DNA of 64,000 bases from Thermohalobaculum sp039184865 (GTDB taxonomy: Bacteria > Pseudomonadota > Alphaproteobacteria > Rhodobacterales > Rhodobacteraceae). A program made the translations under genes and the position numbers. Shown here one piece after another: positions 8,807 to 16,816 of this stretch. Numbering within the stretch: position 1 is the first letter of the stretch; each line of letters opens with the position of its first letter. The stretch lies in contig JBCDAV010000010.1 in assembly GCA_039184865.1 (NCBI GenBank), forward strand, positions 1-64,000. Reading direction: 5' to 3'. The notes under the pieces are model-generated. The model was not told the origin of the DNA, did not search any database, and saw only the letters and a list, made by a program, of their open reading frames with translations.

Positions 8807-9610
8807 ATGCCACTCGAACCCAGTGAGATTGCCGGTGCCGCGGAGGATCTGTTTCAGGCAGAGATGACCTGCCAGCAAACCGGCCTGATGTCGCTCCGGT
8901 TTCCCGACCTGAGCCTCGATGATGCCTACTCGATCCAGGACGGGCTGGTGCGTCGCAAGCTGGCAGCCGGGCGCAGGCAGATCGGCTGGAAGATCGGTCT
9001 GACCTCGAAAGCGATGCAGGACGCGCTGAAGATATCGACACCGGACAGCGGTGTGCTGTTCGATGACATGCTGTTCGAGACCGGGGCGACCGTGCCCGAG
9101 GGGCGCTTCATCCAGCCGAGGATTGAGGCTGAAATTGCATTTGTCATGGGAACGGATCTCTCGCAGTCGCCGAGCCGCGAAGAGGTTCTGGCCGCGACAG
9201 AGGCCGTGGTTCCGGCCCTGGAAATTCTGGATACGCGCATTCACCGCAAGGATCCCGAGACCGGTCGAATAAGGGTCATCACCGACACCATTTCAGACAA
9301 CGCAGCGAACGCGGGGATCGTCATGGGCGCCGAGAGGCACGCGCCTGATGCATTTGATCTCAGATGGATCGGCGCGATTGTGATGCGCGATGACGAGGTC
9401 GAGGAGACGGGGCTGGGCGCAGGGGTTCTCAACGATCCGCCCATGGGCATCATCTGGCTGGCGGAGCGCCTTGCGACGCAGGGTCAAAGCATCAAGGCGG
9501 GAGAGGTGGTCTTGTCCGGATCGTTCATCCGACCGCTCGAAGCACCTCCGGGGTCGCGGATTGACGCAGATTTCGGCCCGTTTGGCCGAGTATCGATCAA
9601 CTTTTCCTGA
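8807..9610 (+). CDS. hpaH: 2-oxo-hept-3-ene-1,7-dioate hydratase
   Basis: A 267-residue member of the hydratase branch of the fumarylacetoacetase superfamily. Typical segments are GRRQIGWKIGLTSKAMQ, TPDSGVLFDDM, and the acidic metal site in PRIEAEIAF. It adds water to 2-oxo-hept-3-ene-1,7-dioate in homoprotocatechuate breakdown. The genes for the decarboxylase/isomerase (hpaG), the isomerase (hpaF) and the aldolase (hpaI) are not in the window, so the pathway here is incomplete. 4-Oxalocrotonate-type hydratases are close relatives; the neighbours favour HpaH. Confidence 0.85.
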   Translation: MPLEPSEIAGAAEDLFQAEMTCQQTGLMSLRFPDLSLDDAYSIQDGLVRRKLAAGRRQIGWKIGLTSKAMQDALKISTPDSGVLFDDMLFETGATVPEGRFIQPRIEAEIAFVMGTDLSQSPSREEVLAATEAVVPALEILDTRIHRKDPETGRIRVITDTISDNAANAGIVMGAERHAPDAFDLRWIGAIVMRDDEVEETGLGAGVLNDPPMGIIWLAERLATQGQSIKAGEVVLSGSFIRPLEAPPGSRIDADFGPFGRVSINFS

Positions 9611-9676
9611 TTTAGGCTCGCAAAAACCGGAATGGATCGGATATGAGCCCGATCGAAACGTGACGGAGCGGCCGCG

Positions 9677-10153
9677 ATGCGGATTTTGACAGTCTTGTTG
9701 ATCGTGGGTCTTGCAGCCCCGGCCGCGGCGCGGAGCGTCGAAGACGATGCTGTCGGTTACTGGTTGACCGAGAACGGCAAGGCGATCGTCCACTTCACGC
9801 CCTGCGAGGACGGTGTTGCATCGGCGGCAAAGCCCGGGATCTGCGGTCAGATCGTCTGGACGGAAAATCCGCGCGATGAGACCGGTGCCTTGAAGCGGGA
9901 CGCGCAAAATCCGGACGAGGCTCTACGGGATCGCGCGATTTGCGGCTTGCCTCTGGTCGGCGATCTCAAGCTCGCATCCGGCAACCAGCTCAAGGACGGC
10001 TGGATCTACAACCCCCGGAGCGGCGACACATTCGGAGCCGAGGCGGAACTTGTATCGGCTGAAAAACTCAAGCTTCGCGGATTTCTCGGGATTTCCCTGC
10101 TCGGTCAAAGCCAGGTGTGGACCCGCGTGAAGGACGATCGCGGCGGCTGCTGA
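9677..10153 (+). CDS. DUF2147 secreted protein
   Basis: A 158-residue protein with a signal peptide (about residues 1-18, ending AAAR) and a DUF2147 domain. Family marks are VGYWLTENGKAIVHFTPC near the N-terminus, an ICGQIVW segment, GWIYNPRSGDTF, and GFLGISLLGQSQVWTRV near the end. DUF2147 proteins are small periplasmic or secreted proteins of unknown role. GGAG lies 9 bases before the ATG. It could be the last gene of the hpa transcript or an independent gene. Confidence 0.85.
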   Translation: MRILTVLLIVGLAAPAAARSVEDDAVGYWLTENGKAIVHFTPCEDGVASAAKPGICGQIVWTENPRDETGALKRDAQNPDEALRDRAICGLPLVGDLKLASGNQLKDGWIYNPRSGDTFGAEAELVSAEKLKLRGFLGISLLGQSQVWTRVKDDRGGC

Positions 10154-10162
10154 TGCGCCTTT

Positions 10163-11089
10163 TCAGGCATCCGGTGGCCATGCCAGCCAGGCTCCCGCAA
10201 ATTCCGCGAGTTCGTCGGGATCGAAACCGATCAGCAGGCTGAGACGCTCTCCCTGAGCGTTCACGGCATAGATCCTCTGGGCCTTGCGCCCGCGCCGAAA
10301 TCCGACGTCCCGGACACTGCCGGAGAATTCTCCCTCGATGCCCGTGAGTTTCACGCTGGCGGTTTTCGCGTCCGAGATCCGTACCGTGCCGATCGTTTTC
10401 GAGAGATCGCGCAACAGAACCCCGCCGTCCGGCAGTTCCTCCGCGACGAGAAAACTGTCGATGCCGAGCGATCTTGCCCGAAGCCGCGCAGCTATTCCCG
10501 TCGCGTAGGAAATGTCCTCGCGCGCGACGGTCAGCGCCGAGTTGAAAGCCACGACTTCGCAGCCGCATCCGGGCGCGACCCGGCCGAGGCAGTCCATCAG
10601 TGCGGTGCGCGCGAGGTTTTCGAGCGGCGTGGTGCGGGGCGCGCCTTCGGCGAAGGCAACCGGACAGCGATCGGCAGGCTTACCGCGCACGATGATCCGG
10701 TTGCCACTCGTGCCCAGAAATGCGCGTCCGGTCTTTGATCCCGAAATCCAGGGCAACTCGGACGCATCGACGAAACGGGCGCCCTTGCGCTCGAGCAGTT
10801 CGGCAGGCGTCAGTCGCGAGATCAGGCGACGGACGGTTTCTACGCCGGCAGCATCTTCCGCCGCCAGCACCGGCGGGCGTTCCATGGTGATCAGACGTTG
10901 CGTGTTAACTGATTCCGGCGTCTTCGCGCGTTGAGATCCGGCACTTGACATTGGACCGGAACATGCTCCGACCGTTAATAAAAAAGGCAGAATTGTGGCG
11001 AATTGCACAAGCCTGGTAAGAAAACCGGCTTGATCCGGCACAATCTTTGCAAATTGCATTTGATTCCATCCGATCCTGCAACGCTGCAC
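10163..11089 (-). CDS. Putative lipoprotein of unknown function
   Basis: A 308-residue protein whose first 43 residues end in a lipobox (LTVGAC, Cys43), so it is probably lipid-anchored. The mature part contains ASELPWISGSKTGRAFLG and a cysteine cluster near APGCGCEVVAFN, and ends with a proline/tryptophan-rich tail. I cannot assign a family. The GTG at 11089 is chosen because AGAGGA lies about 6 bases upstream; an ATG at 11059 would shorten the leader by ten residues. The gene is convergent with the DUF2147 gene. Confidence 0.65.
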   Translation of the reverse strand: MQRCRIGWNQMQFAKIVPDQAGFLTRLVQFATILPFLLTVGACSGPMSSAGSQRAKTPESVNTQRLITMERPPVLAAEDAAGVETVRRLISRLTPAELLERKGARFVDASELPWISGSKTGRAFLGTSGNRIIVRGKPADRCPVAFAEGAPRTTPLENLARTALMDCLGRVAPGCGCEVVAFNSALTVAREDISYATGIAARLRARSLGIDSFLVAEELPDGGVLLRDLSKTIGTVRISDAKTASVKLTGIEGEFSGSVRDVGFRRGRKAQRIYAVNAQGERLSLLIGFDPDELAEFAGAWLAWPPDA

Positions 11090-11160
11090 GAAATTTCCTC
11101 TTTAGCTGATGGGAAACAAAGTGTTATCAAAATGTCTATGGGGTTCACTAAGAGGTAACA

Positions 11161-11778
11161 GTGTTGAGAGATGGAGAAGGAGACGCCGAGGTCATCTCTG
11201 GTCAGGTAAAATGGTATGACGCGGTCAAGGGGTATGGCTTCGTTGTTCCGGACAACGGTGGTTCCGATGTGATGGTGCATGCTTCTTGCGTGCGGGCATT
11301 CGGAAAAGTTGCACTGACAGAAGGTGCGGACGTCAAACTGAAGGCTGTCGCGGGACCGCGCGGTCTCCAGGCGCAAAGCATAGTCGAAGTGATCGAGCCC
11401 GAGGCTGACATGCAGCCCATGGGGTTCGCCGAAGAAGCGCGTCCAACCGAGTTTCTGGGGCCGGAAGTCGAAGCCGGACCCTTGCAGCCGGCGCGCGTTA
11501 AGTGGTTCGACAAACAAAAGGGCTTTGGCTTCGTGAACGTCTTCGGAAATCCCGAAGATGTTTTCGTGCATATGGAGACCGTCCGCCGTTGCGGATTTCA
11601 GGATTTGTCGAGCGGCGAAGGAATGGCGATACGTACGTTCCGGGGACCGCGAGGCTTGATGGTTGCTGAATTGCGGCTTTGGGAGACCGCGGTTGGTGGG
11701 CAGCGCCCGCCTGCTCCGGCGCCGCAACAACCGATTCAGCCTCGGCGCGCAACACCGGCAGGGTTCGGAGAGTTCTGA
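11161..11778 (+). CDS. Cold-shock protein with two CSD domains
   Basis: A 205-residue protein with two cold-shock domains. The first (about residues 14-80) contains GQVKWYDAVKGYGFVVPD and DVMVHASCV; the second (about 112-180) contains ARVKWFDKQKGFGFV and DVFVHMETV. Both RNP1 and RNP2 RNA-binding motifs are recognisable. Such tandem CSD proteins are common in Rhodobacterales and bind single-stranded RNA or DNA as RNA chaperones. The start is a GTG at 11161 with AAGAGGT just upstream. The C-terminal tail is proline-rich and likely disordered. Confidence 0.9.
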   Translation: MLRDGEGDAEVISGQVKWYDAVKGYGFVVPDNGGSDVMVHASCVRAFGKVALTEGADVKLKAVAGPRGLQAQSIVEVIEPEADMQPMGFAEEARPTEFLGPEVEAGPLQPARVKWFDKQKGFGFVNVFGNPEDVFVHMETVRRCGFQDLSSGEGMAIRTFRGPRGLMVAELRLWETAVGGQRPPAPAPQQPIQPRRATPAGFGEF

Positions 11779-11803
11779 ACCGCTTGCCCGGATGACGGCA
11801 ACT

Positions 11804-11830
11804 CGGCACTCCGCGATCGCGAGTGCCGAC
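11804..11830 (+). terminator. Hairpin after the cold-shock gene
   Basis: A perfect 9-bp stem (TCGGCACTC with GAGTGCCGA) closes a 9-base loop, 26 bases after the cold-shock stop codon. A short T-rich stretch follows, but there is no long T run, so it is a probable rather than classical terminator. Confidence 0.55.
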
Positions 11831-12379
11831 GGTGATTTTGATACGAAAATTCGAAACGTAAGGTGGGCGCACGTACATCGTGCGCACCGGCCCGATTGTA
11901 TCTATTGCTCGCGATCCCAAATGCCCCAATCGCCACGCGCCAGATCGATCACGGTTAGCACTGTTGGAAAGCCCGCAGTGATCACGCCGCCATGGGCGCA
12001 ACTGTCCCTGACCCTGGCGGCGGGCATTATTTCCGATGAAGAAGCCGGATCAACCTTTCACGATGGTGTGGGCGGCTCGAAGCACGCAGCGGTATCACTG
12101 ATCCGGGCCGCCGGCATCTTGCCGACGGGACATTGGATTGCCCGTTAGGGACCGAACCGCCGACATGCAGCACCGGTCCGGGATTCGCCTCGAGACAGAC
12201 ATACAAGTCCCCGATCCGCGCACCCTGCATTCCCTAATAACAGACCTGGCAAAGTGAAAGTGCTCGCCCCAGGGGAGAGTAATCGGGCGCTTAATTCGCT
12301 TCTGAAGACGAATGATGCGGACATATCGAAGACCTTGTGCTGACCTAAGTCGCAGTCGTTCCTCTAGGCCCGGACGCGC
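11831..12379. other. Intergenic region without a recognisable gene
   Basis: About 550 bases lie between the cold-shock hairpin and the stop of the convergent SYLF gene. Open frames here (for example 11663-12148 plus and 12027-12230 minus) have no recognisable protein features and are not supported by clear ribosome binding sites. I see no tRNA-like or riboswitch-like structure. Confidence 0.5.
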
Positions 12380-12940
12380 TCAGCGCTGGATCGGTGAGTA
12401 TTTCGAGCCCTCTAGGCTTGCGCCCACAAGGAAACCGTCCTGCCCAAAGACGACGCCGATGATCGGCTGGTTCAGGAGCGTGGAGTTGACCTGCGCGTTC
12501 AGCCCGGCCTCGGGGAACGTGACCTCGGCATCGGCGCCGATCTCCCACCCATCGGCCCGCCGGAAATTACCGAGTGCCTGGTCGGTCATGAAAAACAGCA
12601 CGTGGCTCGTAGTCTGTACGCCGACCTGAAAACCGACCGATGCGGCAGCGACGGAGTAATAGGCCACGGCTGGGGCCTCGTAGCCCGCGACATCGTCGTT
12701 CAAGAGCAGCGCGCCCTCGCCATAGGCGCCCCCGACGATCAGGCCGCCTTTCAGCACCTCGGGCATCACGAGCATTGCCTTCGCTTTCGGGGAAAGCTGG
12801 CGCGTCTGCGGAAGTTTCGACCACATCTGACCCAGCGCGAGGTTCACGCGCGAGTCGATGACTTCGCGTTCCTCGGCATGGGCAGCGAGCGGAAGCGCCG
12901 CGCTCGCGATCGACGAAGCCATGAAGTAACGTCTGTCCAT
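12380..12940 (-). CDS. SYLF (Ysc84-type) lipid-binding domain protein
   Basis: A 186-residue exported protein. The start at 12940 gives MDRRYFMASSIASAALPLAA, a signal peptide. The rest is a SYLF domain, with KAKAMLVMPEVLKGGLIVGG, YGEGALLL, SVGFQVGVQ and FGQDGFLVGASLEGSK. The SYLF fold binds phospholipids in eukaryotic relatives; bacterial members are periplasmic with no settled function. Longer in-frame upstream sequence is not supported. The gene diverges from the DUF2237 gene, with about 95 bases between them for promoters. Confidence 0.88.
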   Translation of the reverse strand: MDRRYFMASSIASAALPLAAHAEEREVIDSRVNLALGQMWSKLPQTRQLSPKAKAMLVMPEVLKGGLIVGGAYGEGALLLNDDVAGYEAPAVAYYSVAAASVGFQVGVQTTSHVLFFMTDQALGNFRRADGWEIGADAEVTFPEAGLNAQVNSTLLNQPIIGVVFGQDGFLVGASLEGSKYSPIQR

Positions 12941-13034
12941 CCTGTCGCCCCGTTTTTCGTTCGTTGACGTGCTGATCCAGCGGTCGATATTTGCACGATA
13001 TAACCATTGGCTTCCGGCGGTGCGAGAGGTTCGA

Positions 13035-13421
13035 ATGCCAACCATCGAGATTGATCCGTCCGTCAACGTTCTCGGCGGCGAATTGCAAAGCTGCTCGCAA
13101 GATCCCGTGACCGGTTTCTTCCGCAACGGCTGCTGCGATACCTGCGACGAGGACCAGGGCAGTCACACTGTTTGCGCAATCATGACCGACGAGTTTCTGA
13201 CGTTCTCGCAATCCGTCGGCAACGATCTTTCCACTCCCATGCCGCAATACGGCTTTGCTGGGCTGCGCGCGGGAGATCAGTGGTGCTTGTGCGCCGGGCG
13301 CTTCCTCGAGGCGTATCAGGCAGGCAAAGCCCCGCGGGTTGTTCTGTCATCGACGCATCGCCGCGCACTCGAGGTCGTGCCGCTTGAAGCCCTGCGAGAA
13401 CTGTCGACTGTCCGCGATTGA
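13035..13421 (+). CDS. DUF2237 family protein
   Basis: A 128-residue cysteine-rich protein matching DUF2237 along its whole length. Family marks are VLGGELQSCSQDPVTGFF, CCDTCDEDQGSHTVCA, GNDLSTPMPQYGF and GDQWCLCAGRFLEA. The conserved cysteines and histidine suggest metal binding, but the role is unknown. The start at 13035 follows GAGAGGT. Confidence 0.88.
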   Translation: MPTIEIDPSVNVLGGELQSCSQDPVTGFFRNGCCDTCDEDQGSHTVCAIMTDEFLTFSQSVGNDLSTPMPQYGFAGLRAGDQWCLCAGRFLEAYQAGKAPRVVLSSTHRRALEVVPLEALRELSTVRD

Positions 13422-13523
13422 CGGCGCGGACCTGAGACGGCGCGCACCTGACAGATCTTGGATCACTCGGCGTCACACAGGGTTGATTGGTTTCTCGTCG
13501 TGGTGTTGGCTAAGTGTCGGGAC

Positions 13524-14231
13524 ATGAAAACGCTGCTGCAAAGTCTGACAATCCTCGTGGCCACGGTGATCGGCACCAGCCCCGCGCTCGCTGCCGACGA
13601 TGTGGTCATGGTCGAGCTGTTCACGAGCCAGGGATGCTCGAGTTGCCCGCCCGCCGACGCGAACCTCGGACAACTTGCTGAACGCGAAGACGTGCTCGCG
13701 CTTTCGATGCACGTCGACTACTGGGATTATCTCGGATGGCGCGACACGTTCGGACGCCGCGAACACACCGCGCGGCAGATGAACTACCGCGATTACATGG
13801 GTGCTCGAGTGATCTACACGCCGCAAATGGTTGTGCATGGACGCTTCGACGTGCCCGGATACAATCCGGATGCGATCACGGAAGCCATCGGCAGCGCGTA
13901 TCGCCTGTCCCGCACGGCAAGCATTGCGATCAAGCAGGACAACGGCATGGTCAAGGCGCAGATCAGCAGCGGGCCGGAGTCGGATCCTGCGACGATCTGG
14001 ATGGCATCCTTCGCGCGGAAGGCCGAGGTCCGGATAGAGCGCGGCGAGAACACCGGGCGCGCAATCACCTATCACAACATCGTCGAGAAGCTGATGCGCG
14101 TGGGCCAATGGGCCGCCGGTGAGACGCAGGAAATCATGATGCCGCAGCCCGAGCCCGGCAGCGGTGTGGCGATCTGGCTGCAGAGCGACCGGACCGGGGA
14201 AATCCTGACGGCCAGTTACATTACTGATTGA
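13524..14231 (+). CDS. DUF1223 thioredoxin-like secreted protein
   Basis: A 235-residue protein with a signal peptide (about residues 1-24) and a DUF1223 domain. It carries VELFTSQGCSSCPPAD, a CxxC motif in a thioredoxin-like setting, followed by the family segment HVDYWDYLGWRDTF and YTPQMVVHG. DUF1223 proteins are periplasmic with an unproven redox role. The start at 13524 is chosen because it begins the signal peptide; the frame is open 66 bases further upstream. Confidence 0.88.
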   Translation: MKTLLQSLTILVATVIGTSPALAADDVVMVELFTSQGCSSCPPADANLGQLAEREDVLALSMHVDYWDYLGWRDTFGRREHTARQMNYRDYMGARVIYTPQMVVHGRFDVPGYNPDAITEAIGSAYRLSRTASIAIKQDNGMVKAQISSGPESDPATIWMASFARKAEVRIERGENTGRAITYHNIVEKLMRVGQWAAGETQEIMMPQPEPGSGVAIWLQSDRTGEILTASYITD

Positions 14232-14312
14232 TGCGACGCCGCGCGCGCCGCGTTGTGGACGCGGGGCGCGGAGGGCTCTAGGTATCTCCAGCACGGCTGG
14301 GGAGACGAACAC

Positions 14313-15179
14313 GTGACACTGCGAACACGGCTTGCGGCGCAGGAGATCCTGACAGCGCCCGGTGTCTTCGACGGTTTGACGTCACTGATTGCGGCGCAGA
14401 GCGGCGCCGAGGCCATATACCTCTCAGGGGCATCCATCGCCTACACGCGCTTTGGGCGACCCGATATCGGGCTGGTCTCGATGTCCGAGGTCGCCGATAC
14501 CATCGCCGCGATCCGGGATCGCGTCGATGTTCCTTTGCTGGTCGATGCCGACACCGGCTATGGCAACGCGCTGAACGTTCAGCGGACCGTGCGGACCTTC
14601 GAGCGTTTCGGTGCGACGGCGATCCAGCTTGAAGATCAGAGCCTGCCGAAAAGATGCGGGCACCTGGCTGGAAAGAACCTCGTTTCGTCGGGCGAGATGG
14701 TGGGCAAAATCCACGCGGCGCTCGATGCCCGGACAACGGACGACACGCTGATCATCGCTAGAACCGATGCGATTGCCGTCGAGGGCATCGATCATGCTCT
14801 GGATCGCGCCGAAGCTTACGCGGATGCCGGTGCCGACGTTCTGTTCGTCGAGGCACCGCAGGACGACCCCCAGATCGCGGCGATCATGGACCGGCTCCGG
14901 GGCAAGGTTCCCCTCCTCGCCAACATGGTCGAAGGCGGCAAGACGCCTCTGCGCTCGGCGCAGGAGTTGGAAAGCCTCGGCTACTCGATCGTCATCTTTC
15001 CGGGCGGTGCCGTCCGCGCGCTGGCAGCAACAGCGCAAAGCTACTACGGCAATCTCGTGAAAACCGGTTCGAATGCAGGGCTTGCGAACCAGATGTTCGA
15101 CTTCGGCGGACTGAACGAGGTGATCGGTACGTCGGAAATGCTGGACAACGGCAAGAAGTACGACCGGGGCCCTGTGTGA
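14313..15179 (+). CDS. Isocitrate lyase/PEP mutase superfamily lyase
   Basis: A 288-residue TIM-barrel enzyme of the isocitrate lyase/phosphoenolpyruvate mutase superfamily. The Mg site is in PLLVDADTGYGN. LPKRCGHLAGK holds the Cys loop (KRCGH) used as catalytic acid by the C-C bond lyases such as methylisocitrate lyase and dimethylmalate lyase, so a lyase is more likely than a phosphonate mutase. The substrate is unknown. The start is a GTG at 14313 with GGGGAG upstream. Its stop overlaps the GTG start of the hydantoinase B gene, so the two are translationally coupled. Confidence 0.85.
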   Translation: MTLRTRLAAQEILTAPGVFDGLTSLIAAQSGAEAIYLSGASIAYTRFGRPDIGLVSMSEVADTIAAIRDRVDVPLLVDADTGYGNALNVQRTVRTFERFGATAIQLEDQSLPKRCGHLAGKNLVSSGEMVGKIHAALDARTTDDTLIIARTDAIAVEGIDHALDRAEAYADAGADVLFVEAPQDDPQIAAIMDRLRGKVPLLANMVEGGKTPLRSAQELESLGYSIVIFPGGAVRALAATAQSYYGNLVKTGSNAGLANQMFDFGGLNEVIGTSEMLDNGKKYDRGPV

Positions 15180-16816
15180 GTATCGATCCCGTTACGCTCG
15201 CCATTCTGAAAGGACGGCTCGAGCAGATCGCCGACGAGATGGACGCAACGCTGTTTCGCGCGGCGTTCAACCCGATCATCGCCGAGGCACATGATGCCTC
15301 GCACGGGATCTATCACGCGGTGACCGGCGACACATTGGTCCAAGGCAAATCCGGCCTGCCGATCTTCGTCGGTGTCATGGCTTTCGGCGTCAAGATGGTG
15401 ATCGACAAGGCCGCGGGAGCGGTCTCCGACGGCGACGTCTGGATCTTCAACGATCCCTATGAAGGCGGCACGCACTTGTCGGATCTGAGACTCGTGCGAC
15501 CCTACTTTCGCGATGGCGAACTGTTCTGCTGGTTGGCCTCGGTCGGGCATTGGCACGATGTCGGTGGAAATGTTCCGGGCAACTACAATCCGGCCGCGAC
15601 CGAGAGCTTTCAGGAGGGTTTCCTGCTGCCACCTGTGAAGCTGTTCGACCGCGCCGAGATGAGGCAGGACATCGTCGACATCCTGATGTCGAATTCGCGC
15701 CTTCCCGGCTCGGCCTGGGGTGATCTGAACGGTCAGATCAATGCGCTCGATCTCGGCATTCGGCGCATGGACGCGCTGCTCGACGATTACGGCGTTTCAA
15801 CGGTTGCGACCGCGCTGACTGAACTCAAGGCCCGTGCCGCTCGGCTCATGCGATCCGAGATCGCGTCTCTTCCTGACGGGACGGTTTCTGCCGAGGACTG
15901 GCTCGACAATGACGGAACGGACGATATCCCCCTCAAAGTTGCGCTCGATCTGACAATCTCGGGAGAGACTCTGCTGATGGACTTTTCGCGGTCGTCACCC
16001 GCCTGCAAGGGGCCGGTAAACATCTCGCGGTCCACGACGATTGCGGCATGCTACGTCGCGCTCAAGCACGTCTTTGGGGAGGTTCCCGCGAACGCCGGCG
16101 TGCTGGAACCAATCGATTTCAGGATTTCCGAAGGCTCGATCCTGGCGGCCGAAGCGCCGCGACCGGTCGGCGGATATACCGAGACGATCCTGCGGCTGAT
16201 TGATCTCGTTTTCCAGGCCGTCGCGCAGATCGCGCCCGACCGTTCGAATGGTTGCGCCTACGGTACGATAAACGCGCTCTCGATAGCCGGGCACCGGGCG
16301 AACGGCCAGCGCTGGGTGATGTTCTCATTCTTTGGCGGCGGTCATGGCGGCCATCCCGAGGGTGACGGCCTGAACCACGGCAATGCGCCGATCTCGACGG
16401 CTACGATCCCGCCGCTCGAAATCCTCGAGGCGGCATATCCTGTGAAGTTCACGCAATGGGCGCTGAGGCCGGACAGTGGGGGAGACGGAGCATCGCGCGG
16501 CGGGCTCGGCGCCACCTACGAGATCGAACTTCTCGAGGAGAGCGCGACCTGCTTCCTGTTCGGAGACCGCGGAAAGTTCGCACCGCGCGGCGTCTGCGGC
16601 GGCGGCGACGGTGCGATGACCCGCTTTACCTTTCCGACGCCTCAGGGACCGCGTCAACCGGACATGGCCTCGAAGATCGTCGGCGTTCCGCTGGCTCAGG
16701 GCGAGCGGATCCGATTGGAAACGCCCGGTGGCGGTGGCTACGGCGATCCCGCTGGACGCACGGAAGAAGCCCGGGAGCGGGACGGTTCGCTCGGATACAC
16801 GGACACCGGCGCATGA
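15176..16816 (+). CDS. Hydantoinase B / oxoprolinase-type subunit
   Basis: A 546-residue HyuB-family protein with EMDATLFRAAFNPIIAEAHD near the N-terminus, DVWIFNDPYEGGTHL, and the C-terminal GGGHGGHPEGDGLNHGNAP. HyuB pairs with HyuA for ATP-dependent opening of lactam, hydantoin or oxoproline rings; the same pair also occurs as acetone carboxylase-like and caprolactamase enzymes. The start is a GTG inside the end of the upstream gene, and its stop overlaps the next ATG (ATGA), so the three genes are coupled. The substrate cannot be read from the sequence. Confidence 0.88.
   Translation: MSIDPVTLAILKGRLEQIADEMDATLFRAAFNPIIAEAHDASHGIYHAVTGDTLVQGKSGLPIFVGVMAFGVKMVIDKAAGAVSDGDVWIFNDPYEGGTHLSDLRLVRPYFRDGELFCWLASVGHWHDVGGNVPGNYNPAATESFQEGFLLPPVKLFDRAEMRQDIVDILMSNSRLPGSAWGDLNGQINALDLGIRRMDALLDDYGVSTVATALTELKARAARLMRSEIASLPDGTVSAEDWLDNDGTDDIPLKVALDLTISGETLLMDFSRSSPACKGPVNISRSTTIAACYVALKHVFGEVPANAGVLEPIDFRISEGSILAAEAPRPVGGYTETILRLIDLVFQAVAQIAPDRSNGCAYGTINALSIAGHRANGQRWVMFSFFGGGHGGHPEGDGLNHGNAPISTATIPPLEILEAAYPVKFTQWALRPDSGGDGASRGGLGATYEIELLEESATCFLFGDRGKFAPRGVCGGGDGAMTRFTFPTPQGPRQPDMASKIVGVPLAQGERIRLETPGGGGYGDPAGRTEEARERDGSLGYTDTGA

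Noticed and set aside
11663..12148. A 161-codon frame after the cold-shock gene
   Set aside because: It overlaps the end of the cold-shock gene out of frame, spans the terminator hairpin and shows no protein family features.
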